Origin: an uncultured bacterium | GTDB lineage: Bacteria; Eisenbacteria; RBG-16-71-46; CAIMUX01 | Direction: 5' to 3' | NCBI GenBank assembly: GCA_946886185.1 | Contig: CAMPIC010000035.1 | Span: 1-12,128, forward strand | Length of the DNA stretch: 12,128 nt | Shown here: in pieces, positions 4,818 to 11,833 of the stretch | Layout: each line of letters opens with the position of its first letter | Numbering within the stretch: the stretch's first letter is position 1 | Position numbers and translations under genes: made by a program | Notes under the pieces: generated by a model | Database searches by the model: none | Told to the model about the DNA's origin: nothing | Seen by the model: only the letters and a program-made list of their open reading frames with translations

Positions 4818-6685
4818 GCGACGGAGCGATCGAGATCGGAACGCTCCCGGAGTCGAAAAGAAAAGCCGGTCCTGGGCGCAACCTGCGCGATGTGTACGCC
4901 GAGAAGGGGCTGTCGCAGATCCCGCGGCTCCTGTCGTTGCAGGATCGCAACCCGCTCAGCCGCACCTATGGCTGTTTCAATCGCGAATATTGGCTCTGCC
5001 GCACGCTCGACTTTCCCTCCGCGATCGCGCAGTTCGGAGTGCATTCTCTCGCGCTCGCATACGTCACTCCGTTTCCGGAGAACCCGTATTACCGGGCTCC
5101 CAAGATTCGAGAATGGACCTTGGCCGGCATCGACTACTGGATGCGGATCCAGAAGAGCGACGGATCGTTCGACGAGTTCTATCCGAACGAGCGGGGCTGG
5201 GCCGGCCCCACCGGATTCCTGCTCTATGTGATGTGCGACACCTATCGACTGCTCGGAGAGGAATTCCCGGATTCGGAGCGCCCGCGTTTCCTGGAAGCGG
5301 TGGCGCGCGCCGGACGCTTCCTGGCCAAGTATGACGAGCCGGGAGTGCTGGCCAACCACCATGCGATGGCGGTCCTGCCGATCTACGAGGCGTATGCGCT
5401 GCTCGGCGAGAAGTCGCTGCTCGACGGGTTCCACGTGCGGCTCGACGACTTCCTTGGCCAGACACGGGAAGAAGGATGGTGCCTGGAGTACGACGGCGCC
5501 GACCTCGGCTATCTCTCCGCGACCGTGAGCTTCCTCTCCAAGCTGCACAAGCTGTATCAGGACGAGCGGACCGAAGCGGTGTGCCGCCGGGCGATCGAGT
5601 TCGCCGCGTACTTCGCCTATCCGAACAAACATTACGCCGGTTCAATGGGCAGCCGTCAGACGCTCCACTTCTATCCGCACGGTTTCGAGATCTATGCCGG
5701 AAAGGGCAACGGTCTGGCCGCGGCGGTCGCGGAGCGGCTCCTCGAGGGTTTGGACGAGGGGGCGCTGGTGCCGCCGGAGATCCAGGAAGATCGCTACTTC
5801 CTCTATCGGATCCCGGAGCTGCTCCAATCGTGGGTCGATTATGGCGGTCGTCCCTCGCCTTTGCCTCCGCTTCCGGACCAGCGCGAGCCGTTCGAGCAGT
5901 ACTGGCCCGGCGCGAAGATCTACGCGCGCAAAGGCGTCGATGCGCGCGGGCGCGCCTATTACACCCTGGTCAACCTCGCCAAGGGAGGCGTGATCAAACA
6001 CTTCCGCCTCGACACGGGCGTTTCCGTGGAGAACGACTGCGGATTCGTGGCGAAGCTGGCCGACGGCAAGGTGATCACCTCGCAATGGATCAGCGAGGGG
6101 AACGTCGCACGGGGCCCCGACGGCGTTCCTGTTGAGGAGGCGTCTGGAGCGGCCGGTCCCGCCGGAGCGTCCGCCGGCGTCGAAGCAGCGTCTACCGGTG
6201 CCACCGCGCGGAGCTCGCGTCCTGGACCGAGCCGAGTGACGGTGCGCGCGCCCGCGCACTTCGTGGTGATGAAGCTCTTCAATCCCGTCACCATGATCGG
6301 CTTTCGAGTCTTCATGCTCGCGGTCGGGTGGAACACGCGTCTCGCCTACGAGATCAAGGGATGGATCCGCAAGCTCCTCATGACGCGGAGCGGGGCGTCC
6401 CCCGTCACCTGGAATCGCGAGGTTTCCTTCGAGGATGACTCGTTGGTGATCCGCGATCGGATCGAACGAGGGAGCGCGCCGGCTTTTGTCCGACTGCTCC
6501 TGGGAGACGAGTTCCACGTGCGCTACGTGCCGCAATCCCGCTATTTCCAGCCGCAGGAGCTCTCGATGCACGGCATCGATCTCGAGGCTCCGGTCCTCGA
6601 GCGGCTCAACCGATCCGGTTCGGTCACCCTGGTACGCCGGGTCGACTACTACGACGGCCTGGTCGAGCGCCGGGTGGAGGAATGA
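4814..6685 (+). CDS. Large predicted alpha/alpha-barrel plus beta-domain protein, distantly heparinase II/III-like; function unknown
   Basis: 623 residues from GTG 4814. No signal peptide or long hydrophobic helix is evident. Residues about 55-350 are helical with regularly spaced aromatic and acidic residues: FNREYWLCRTLDFPSA (55-70), GSFDEFYPNERGW (117-129), NHHAMAVLPIYEAY (181-194), WCLEYDGADLGYLSATVSFL (222-241), FYPHGFEIYAGKGNG (286-300). Such a pattern suits an (alpha/alpha) toroid of the kind in polysaccharide lyases and unsaturated glucuronyl hydrolases. Residues from about 365 on look beta-rich, with GVSVENDCGFVAKL (402-415), and resemble the C-terminal beta-sandwich of heparinase II/III proteins. 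An Ala/Gly/Ser/Thr-rich stretch (440-475) interrupts it. I cannot assign catalytic residues. The GTG shares GTGA with the methyltransferase stop, and AGAGGAG lies 11 bases upstream, so translation is probably coupled. With the flippase-like gene downstream, a role in envelope glycan handling is plausible. A hypothetical protein is the safe label. Confidence 0.75.
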   Translation: MSDGAIEIGTLPESKRKAGPGRNLRDVYAEKGLSQIPRLLSLQDRNPLSRTYGCFNREYWLCRTLDFPSAIAQFGVHSLALAYVTPFPENPYYRAPKIREWTLAGIDYWMRIQKSDGSFDEFYPNERGWAGPTGFLLYVMCDTYRLLGEEFPDSERPRFLEAVARAGRFLAKYDEPGVLANHHAMAVLPIYEAYALLGEKSLLDGFHVRLDDFLGQTREEGWCLEYDGADLGYLSATVSFLSKLHKLYQDERTEAVCRRAIEFAAYFAYPNKHYAGSMGSRQTLHFYPHGFEIYAGKGNGLAAAVAERLLEGLDEGALVPPEIQEDRYFLYRIPELLQSWVDYGGRPSPLPPLPDQREPFEQYWPGAKIYARKGVDARGRAYYTLVNLAKGGVIKHFRLDTGVSVENDCGFVAKLADGKVITSQWISEGNVARGPDGVPVEEASGAAGPAGASAGVEAASTGATARSSRPGPSRVTVRAPAHFVVMKLFNPVTMIGFRVFMLAVGWNTRLAYEIKGWIRKLLMTRSGASPVTWNREVSFEDDSLVIRDRIERGSAPAFVRLLLGDEFHVRYVPQSRYFQPQELSMHGIDLEAPVLERLNRSGSVTLVRRVDYYDGLVERRVEE

Positions 6686-6832
6686 CGTTGCGAGCCTTCG
6701 ATGTATTTTCGAAGCCGTCTCCACCGTCGATGAGTGCGAGCAGCCGCGCGTGAGAAGCGACCCGCCGGGACCGCCTGAGGACACGGACGGCGAAGCGGAT
6801 TCCTCGCGGCCCAACGCCTCTGCGGAAGGCAC

Positions 6833-6836
6833 GGAG
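6833..6836 (+). promoter_or_regulatory. Ribosome binding site GGAG favouring a TTG start at 6843
   Basis: GGAG ends 6 bases before TTG 6843. The competing in-frame starts, GTG 6750 and ATG 6987, have no clear site. The alternative ATG would remove 48 residues. Confidence 0.4.
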
Positions 6837-6842
6837 TCGAAC

Positions 6843-7889
6843 TTGAACACTCGATCGCACTCGTTCCCGCTCGGAATCCCGCATGCGCCCGATTCTAAGA
6901 CCCTGGAGCCGGGCCTGCCGAAGCCGCCTCATGCGCCCGATGCGCGTTCCCGAGCGGTCGAGCCGGACGTGCCGCTCGTCACCCGGATGGCGGGAGGAAA
7001 GCGCGGCTGGATCCGCTGGGGAATGCTCGCGCTCTTCACGATCGTGGTCTTCGTCCTACTCTCCACGCGGCTTGACTATTCCCACGTGCGCGAGGTCCTG
7101 GTCTCCGCCAACCATCCCCTCCTCGTGCTTGCCTTCGCGGTCGGAATCTTCTTTCCCACCTTCTCGGCCTTGCGCTGGAAGCGGATGTTGCGCGCACTGG
7201 GATACGAGATCAGCTTCCGAGAAGGGTTCGACATGATCATGGCGGCGTGGCCGCTCGGCACCATCACTCCGTCCAAAACCGGAGACTTCGTCAAGGCGTA
7301 CTACCTCAAGGGGCGCGTTCCGGTGCGGCTGGTCCTTGGGTCCGTGCTGGCTGAGCGAACCGTGGATATCCTCGTGCTCCTTGCTCTCGCCTTCGGGGGC
7401 TGCCTCGCATTCGGCCGTTGGGGCCTCGCGGCAGTCGCGGGGGGAGGATTGATTGCGGGGATCGCCACGATCGCCGTTCTGCTGCGCGTCCGCCTGCCGA
7501 TCCCGGAGAAGTTCGCGGAGAAAGTCGAGGGCGTGCTCCGCTCGCTGCGTCTTCTCGCCGGATCGCCGCGGCTGCTCGCGGAGATCGTGGTCTACACGGT
7601 GCTCAACTGGACGGCGAGCGTGCTGCAATTGACGCTCTGCTACATCGCGCTCGGCCAACCGGTCCCGTTTTTCTTCGCGATGGGAGCGCTGCCGCTGGCG
7701 ATCTTCGTCGGATTGCTTCCTCTCACTTTGAGCGGAATGGGAACGCGAGATTCCGCGATCATCGCGCTCTTCCAAGGACACGCCATTCCGGAAGTGTCTC
7801 TCGGAGTCGGCCTTCTGTACTCTCTGTTCGGCTACTGGATTCCCGCGCTCATCGGCTTGCCGTTCCTGAAGCGCGTCCTGCCGCGCTGA
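6843..7889 (+). CDS. Flippase-like membrane protein, lysylphosphatidylglycerol synthase TM / UPF0104 family
   Basis: Polytopic inner-membrane protein, 348 residues from TTG 6843. Hydrophobic segments lie at about 59-74, 91-110, 162-190, 194-215, 245-271, 274-297 (leading into 302-310) and 318-342, consistent with seven or eight transmembrane helices. Family marks are TPSKTGDFVKAYYLKG (142-157), SVLAERTVDILVLL (167-180) and LPLTLSGMGTRDSAI (292-306), which match the TPGRxGE-KAYYL, ER-D and G-G-RE patterns of this family. Relatives act as lipid-linked flippases or as the membrane half of MprF-type synthases; no synthase domain is attached here. Residues 1-48 before ATG 6987 form a Pro-rich, hydrophilic N-terminal extension with high G/C at third positions, so it may be real cytoplasmic sequence or mis-started leader. 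The gene follows the barrel protein by 157 bp in the same direction, suggesting transport of a lipid-linked glycan or glycolipid, but the substrate is unknown. Confidence 0.85.
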   Translation: MNTRSHSFPLGIPHAPDSKTLEPGLPKPPHAPDARSRAVEPDVPLVTRMAGGKRGWIRWGMLALFTIVVFVLLSTRLDYSHVREVLVSANHPLLVLAFAVGIFFPTFSALRWKRMLRALGYEISFREGFDMIMAAWPLGTITPSKTGDFVKAYYLKGRVPVRLVLGSVLAERTVDILVLLALAFGGCLAFGRWGLAAVAGGGLIAGIATIAVLLRVRLPIPEKFAEKVEGVLRSLRLLAGSPRLLAEIVVYTVLNWTASVLQLTLCYIALGQPVPFFFAMGALPLAIFVGLLPLTLSGMGTRDSAIIALFQGHAIPEVSLGVGLLYSLFGYWIPALIGLPFLKRVLPR

Positions 7890-7931
7890 GCAAATCCAAG
7901 CAAACGTCAGGGTAGGGTGCGGATCCCGCTT

Positions 7932-7951
7932 GCCGAAGCGTGTGCTTCTGC
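7932..7951. terminator. Possible bidirectional terminator hairpin between convergent genes
   Basis: GAAGC (7935-7939) and GCTTC (7944-7948) pair around a 4-base GTGT loop. The stem extends outward through GC/GC (7932-7933 with 7950-7951) across one C-T mismatch. It lies between the convergent stops at 7889 and 7963, the right place for a shared terminator. There is no T-run on either side, so intrinsic function is uncertain. Confidence 0.35.
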
Positions 7952-7962
7952 GTCGCGCAGCC

Positions 7963-8634
7963 CTACCACAGCGCCAGGGAGGGATCGCGCCAGCGCGGCG
8001 GACGCGATTCGGCGTACGCCCCATCCAGCAGCAGCGAAATCTGGAGGATCGGAAGATTCGGATCCTCGACCGCGCCGACTCGATATTGCCACTGGTTCGC
8101 AAGGACGCCCTCGGTCCAGCCCACCGGGTGATAGAGCATCGCTGCGGCCACGAACGTGCGGCCGTACACTCCGTATGTGTAGGCGCGCGCTCCATCCGGT
8201 TCCGGGATCGGATCGTCCGGCAGCATCAACTCCGACCCCAACACTTCGCGCAGTTCCGCGAGGAAGCTGTCCTGGTGGACGTAGGTGTCGCCGAAGCTCT
8301 CCACGTTACCGATGCTGGTGCCGATCAGAGTCTGGCGAAAGACCGAGCTGTCGCGGGAGGCGAGCGGGTACCGCCCCGTCCGCTCGTAGAAACGCTGCGC
8401 CCAGTATCCAAGCCGATGCACGTTGCGTACTCGCGTGCGATCCGCCTCCAGCTGCGCATCGTCGAGCGCTCCGACGCCGGCGAAGATCGCGGAGAGGTGC
8501 GCGTCGAGATGGCCTTGCTGTTTGGGATTCGGCTCGAGGCTCGCGCTGCTCGCGCATCCCAGGACGAGCGCGGTCGTGAGCAAAGGCCAACTCCGCGAGG
8601 GCCATCGTCCGCACGAAGAGGTCGATCTCGGCAT
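7963..8634 (-). CDS. Putative lipoprotein with pseudopilin-like (T2SG-like) periplasmic segment
   Basis: A 223-residue protein starting at ATG 8634, with an ideal GGAGGT 6 bases upstream. The N-terminus has Arg residues (3, 10, 14), a hydrophobic core (WPLLTTALVLG) and Cys27 in VLGC, a plausible lipobox, so the mature protein should be a membrane-anchored lipoprotein with a 197-residue periplasmic domain. That domain contains LGYWAQRFYERTGRYPL (75-91) and later LPDDPIPEPDGARAYTYGV (138-156). This order, an aromatic helix ending in GxYP followed by a DP...G..Y.Y segment, recalls the C-terminal domain of the major type II pseudopilin GspG. There is no prepilin-type N-terminal helix with Glu5. 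No other secretion genes are in the window. It is the last gene of the minus-strand group, 170 bp after the REC-PP2C regulator, and could be a target or a sensor linked to it. Function unknown. Confidence 0.78.
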   Translation of the reverse strand: MPRSTSSCGRWPSRSWPLLTTALVLGCASSASLEPNPKQQGHLDAHLSAIFAGVGALDDAQLEADRTRVRNVHRLGYWAQRFYERTGRYPLASRDSSVFRQTLIGTSIGNVESFGDTYVHQDSFLAELREVLGSELMLPDDPIPEPDGARAYTYGVYGRTFVAAAMLYHPVGWTEGVLANQWQYRVGAVEDPNLPILQISLLLDGAYAESRPPRWRDPSLALW

Positions 8635-8804
8635 CCGAATACCTCCGGCGGCGAGTCTTTCATCACGGAGCTCGAGACACGCGAGGACACGGCCAGTCGT
8701 CCCCCTGTGCCGGGATCCAGCCATCGCGGGGTCCGTAGGACGCGTCCACACCCTGGGGCGTTCTGTTGAATATCGGCAGATCCGAGGGAACTCTGCAGGG
8801 CGCT
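8635..8804 (-). other. Intergenic region upstream of the lipoprotein gene
   Basis: 170 bp between the REC-PP2C stop and the lipoprotein start. It contains the lipoprotein Shine-Dalgarno (GGAGGT, at 8646-8641 on the minus strand) and a cluster of alternating half-sites GTCC-GTA-GGAC-GC-GTCC at 8731-8747, in which GGACGCGTCC (8738-8747) is a perfect 10-base palindrome. No convincing -35/-10 pair or terminator is seen. An in-frame ATG at 8751 extends the lipoprotein frame upstream but lacks a ribosome site and would bury the signal peptide. Confidence 0.5.
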
Positions 8805-10031
8805 TCAGAGCAGCCGGGCGATCACGGCGGCGCGATCGTCATCCGCTTCTTGCTGCGTGAAGTCGCGCCATTGCTCCTCGAAGGTTCGGACCCCGTCCTC
8901 CGGAGAGGGCGCGGCGATCGCGGCAGCCACCGCCTCGTGAAATCGAGAGAGCGGCTCGCGCTTCCGGAGCCGTTCGCTCCAGGAGGCATGCCGGGCTGCA
9001 TGCTCGGAGGGATGATCGAAAAACTCCTCTTCCGGACTCCTCGCCTCTCGATAGCCGTCCGTGTAGAGCAGGAAGCGCAGATCCGGCTCGCGCGGCAAGC
9101 TCTCCGAGGCGCGCTCCGTCAAGCCGAGGCCGGTATTGAGCGGAAGCCCGCCCGATTCCAGCAGATCGATCTGGCGGCGCGAAGGGCTCCACAAGTAGAC
9201 GTCGGGATGTCCCGCTCCCGCGAAATCGACGCGGCCCAGCTCCGGACGATCGAAGATCAGGAACGCGGTGAGGAATCCGCGCACCCCTTGCCGCTGCAGA
9301 TCCGATTCGAGCTCTTGCAAGACTGCTCCCGGCTCGTCGATCTCATCGGAGAGACGACGGAGCTGGCTCTTGACCATCCCCGTCATCATCGCCGCCGCCG
9401 GACCGTGTCCCATGACGTCGGCGACGAGCAGCGCGGTGCCTCCTCGGGGAAGGGGCCAGTAATCGATGAAATCTCCCGAGAGGCGCGCCGACGCCACGTA
9501 AGAAGATGCGGCCACGATGCGATCTCCGCTCCACGGCGTGGGCGGAAAGAGGCGGCGCTGAAACACGCGGGCAGCCTCCAGATCGCGCTCCAGATCGCGC
9601 AGATACCGGTTCACCTGCTGGGACAGCTCCTGCGTTTCCACGATCCGATCCGCCAAAGTTTCCAGCACGGTCATCGGGAACGGCTTGCGCAGGAAAAAGA
9701 ACGCCTTGCGGCGGATGGCGTCCTCGAGCGCTTCGTTCGCGTCCGGAACGCTCCCGGTCATGACCACGACGTCGACGTCGACGGAGGTGCGTTTGATCTC
9801 GGTGAGGAGATCGAGGCCGGAAAGCCCCGGCAGCGAGATGTCCACGATCGCGAAGTGGATCAGCTCGCTGCGCAGGAGCTCGAGACCGGCTTCGCCGCTG
9901 GCCGCTTCCAAAACGTCGAAGCGAGTTTCGAGCACGCGGCGAGCCATGTAGCGCATTCCCGGCTCGTCATCCACGACCAGAACTCTGCGGCGTTCCCCGA
10001 GCGCCGGTGTGCGGAGCAAAGATATGCTCAC
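8805..10031 (-). CDS. Response regulator with PP2C (RsbU/SpoIIE-type) serine phosphatase output
   Basis: 408 residues, two domains. The receiver domain (about 15-135) has the acidic pair Asp21-Asp22, phospho-acceptor Asp64 (FAIVDISLPG), Thr92 (MTG) and Lys116 (RKPF), so all phosphorylation residues are intact. A charged helical linker (128-160, LRDLERDLEAARVFQRRLFP at its end) is typical of the signalling helix before RsbU-type phosphatases. The PP2C domain (about 165-408) carries the metal-binding Asp residues in LSGDFIDYW (Asp187), VADVMGHGPAAAM (Asp205), LYTDGYREAR (Asp325) and DDDRAAVIARL (398-408). Residues 330-390 hold an extended acidic/basic insert before the last motif. Family knowledge: such proteins dephosphorylate an anti-sigma-factor antagonist in partner-switching, controlled by phosphorylation of the receiver. 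No antagonist or anti-sigma gene is visible here. GTG 10031 overlaps the kinase stop (GTGA), so the pair is translationally coupled. Confidence 0.93.
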   Translation of the reverse strand: MSISLLRTPALGERRRVLVVDDEPGMRYMARRVLETRFDVLEAASGEAGLELLRSELIHFAIVDISLPGLSGLDLLTEIKRTSVDVDVVVMTGSVPDANEALEDAIRRKAFFFLRKPFPMTVLETLADRIVETQELSQQVNRYLRDLERDLEAARVFQRRLFPPTPWSGDRIVAASSYVASARLSGDFIDYWPLPRGGTALLVADVMGHGPAAAMMTGMVKSQLRRLSDEIDEPGAVLQELESDLQRQGVRGFLTAFLIFDRPELGRVDFAGAGHPDVYLWSPSRRQIDLLESGGLPLNTGLGLTERASESLPREPDLRFLLYTDGYREARSPEEEFFDHPSEHAARHASWSERLRKREPLSRFHEAVAAAIAAPSPEDGVRTFEEQWRDFTQQEADDDRAAVIARLL

Positions 10032-11833
10032 GCGCTGCTGCCCGGCGCGACGGTCTCGTGCTCGTCCTTCGCCCCCGCCGCGCGCAGCTCCGCGGGAATT
10101 CGATCCGTGCTGCGAGGCAGCCAGATCGACGCGGTCGTGCCGCGCGGAGCCGCGTCCGCAAGATCGAGCGTGCCTCCGTACTCCCAGACGATGGACCGGC
10201 AGATGTCGAGCCCGAGTCCGGAACCGGTCGGCCTCGTGGTGAAGAACGGCTCGAAAATCTTCTCGCGAATCTCTCGCGGAATGCCCACTCCCGTGTCGGT
10301 GAGCTCGATGCGCACACCGCCCCGCTCCCGCCGGGCCGTGACGTTCAGCTTTCCCCCCTCCGGCATCGCGTCGCGCGCGTTGTAGACCAGATTCAGGATG
10401 AGCTGCTCGATCTCGCCGTGGCGCACGCAGATCGTCGGAACGTCCGGATCGACGCGCCATTCCAAGCGGATGCCATTCGTCACCAGGTTCGGCTCCACCA
10501 TCCCGAGCGCGGTGTCGAGCAGGGGGGCGAGCCGCGTCCACGAGTACGGCTCCGAAGCTCCGCGCCCGATCGAGAGCAGCCCCTGAAAAATCCGGGAGCT
10601 GAAGTTCGCATAGTGCTCGATCATCGCCAGATCGTGGAGGAGGCGTTCGCGATCGAGCTGGCCCCCCGCGACATCGCGCTGCACCGCTTGCAAGAGCGGC
10701 AGGATCACGCCGAACGCGTTGTTGAGATCGTGCGAAATCGCGCGCGCGAGATCCGCCAGACCCACCTTGCGCTCCGCCGAGACCATCCGGTTGTGCTGGA
10801 TCGTATAGAGCTCGGAGTTGAACATCGTGATCGCGGCCAGCGGCAGGAACTTCTCCAGCGTGACGCGATTTTCGGGTGAAAACGTCTGCGGACCGCGCCC
10901 CAAGAGCTGGATCACTCCCAGGATCCGTTCCTTGCGCCAGAGCACGGCGACCAGCATGGAGCGCGCTTCCGGGCTCCCCTCGCCGGTCGGGAGGAGCGGC
11001 CGGAGCATCTGCGCCGGAATCTCGTTGTTTCCGTGCGGAGAGGGAAGGGGCCTGCCGTCGCGAATGAGGAGCGGGCGCCGCTCATCTCCCGCCAGCCACG
11101 ACACCACCTCGTCATCGAGCCGAACTTCGTCGCCGATCCGCTCGGACTTCGCCTTCGTCCAGACCACGATCTCCGCCTGCACGGTGAGGGTCCGCCGATC
11201 CGGACCGAGCAGGAACACGGCGCCGCTGTGGTCGTAGCGGAAGAGCTTCTTCAATCCGTGCAGGATCTGATAGAGCACGTCTTTCGGACGGAGCTCGCTG
11301 AAGATCTTGGTGGAGATCTTCTCGCGCAGGGACCGTTCCCGCTCGCGCTCGCGCGCGATCAGGCGATCGGAGACCAGGCGCATCGCCACCTGCCCGAAAT
11401 GGAGCTGGCCGCGATTGAAGGGACGTTCCAGTCGCACGAATCCCACGATCGCGAGCAGCCTCTCGTCCGGATCGATGCCGTAGAGCAGCACCTCGCGGCG
11501 CACGGGACCGAGCGGTTTGCCAGCGAGGATGCGAGAGCAGGAGGCGTGGAAGTGTTCCTCCAGCGATGCCATTGTCCGCGCATCGACGGAACCGCCGAGC
11601 TTGGAAAGGACGAGCCGGTAGGGGGTCTCGAGGCAGGGATCCGGGTAGCGGACGTCGGTCTGGATCGCCACGTCCGCCTCGAACACTTCCCCCAGGCGGC
11701 GCAGCACCACGCGCAACAAGTGGGAGTCGGGAGTGCGCAGCGAGATCCGCTCGAGGTCGCGCCCCAGCTGATAGAGGAACCGCTGCTCCTCGTAGAGCCG
11801 TTTGTAGGATTCCTCTTCCACTCGGCGCCTCAT
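10028..11833 (-). CDS. Soluble sensor histidine kinase with two GAF-like domains
   Basis: 601 residues with no transmembrane helix, so cytosolic. A short N-terminal coiled coil (5-30) is followed by a GAF-like domain at about 35-160, a helical stretch RERERER (161-167), and a second GAF-like domain at about 175-340, ending AVLWRKERILGVIQLLGR (296-313). The dimerisation/phosphoacceptor helix has His368 in RAISHDLNNAFG. The catalytic ATPase domain has the N box EIEQLILNLVYNARDAM (474-490, Asn485), G1 DTGVGIP (513-519), F box IFEPFFTT (527-533), and G2 GSGLGLDI (537-544). All catalytic motifs are intact. It is expected to autophosphorylate and transfer to the receiver of the adjacent REC-PP2C protein. 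GAF ligand is unknown. ATG 11833 forms ATGA with the upstream gene's stop. No Shine-Dalgarno precedes it, consistent with coupled translation. The open frame continues upstream to 12115, but that part is antiphase to the DUF2277 gene. Confidence 0.93.
   Translation of the reverse strand: MRRRVEEESYKRLYEEQRFLYQLGRDLERISLRTPDSHLLRVVLRRLGEVFEADVAIQTDVRYPDPCLETPYRLVLSKLGGSVDARTMASLEEHFHASCSRILAGKPLGPVRREVLLYGIDPDERLLAIVGFVRLERPFNRGQLHFGQVAMRLVSDRLIARERERERSLREKISTKIFSELRPKDVLYQILHGLKKLFRYDHSGAVFLLGPDRRTLTVQAEIVVWTKAKSERIGDEVRLDDEVVSWLAGDERRPLLIRDGRPLPSPHGNNEIPAQMLRPLLPTGEGSPEARSMLVAVLWRKERILGVIQLLGRGPQTFSPENRVTLEKFLPLAAITMFNSELYTIQHNRMVSAERKVGLADLARAISHDLNNAFGVILPLLQAVQRDVAGGQLDRERLLHDLAMIEHYANFSSRIFQGLLSIGRGASEPYSWTRLAPLLDTALGMVEPNLVTNGIRLEWRVDPDVPTICVRHGEIEQLILNLVYNARDAMPEGGKLNVTARRERGGVRIELTDTGVGIPREIREKIFEPFFTTRPTGSGLGLDICRSIVWEYGGTLDLADAAPRGTTASIWLPRSTDRIPAELRAAGAKDEHETVAPGSSA

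Noticed and set aside
4283..5632. Long minus-strand open frame (449 codons) opposite the methyltransferase end and barrel protein
   Set aside because: No recognisable domain or ribosome site; it spans two real genes and their junction.
6682..6753. 23-codon frame starting at an ATGA overlap with the barrel protein stop
   Set aside because: The ribosome site is only one base away, it ends quickly, and it is not in frame with the flippase gene.
5642..6850. Minus-strand open frame (402 codons) opposite the barrel protein
   Set aside because: Composition is that of a reverse-frame shadow; it spans the gene end and the intergenic gap.
7056..8195. Minus-strand open frame across the flippase and lipoprotein genes
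   Set aside because: Highly charged Arg/Gln/Glu shadow sequence; it overlaps two better-supported genes.
9570..9605. Short tandem repeat CAGATCGCGCTC-like in the REC-PP2C linker
   Set aside because: It encodes the repeated LRDLERDLE of an ordinary signalling coiled coil.
8766..10385. Plus-strand open frame (539 codons) opposite the REC-PP2C gene
   Set aside because: The minus strand carries intact receiver and PP2C motifs; the plus frame has none.
10032..10541. Upstream extension of the REC-PP2C frame to 10541
   Set aside because: It overlaps the kinase ATPase domain in another frame, has no domain, and the receiver begins right after GTG 10031.
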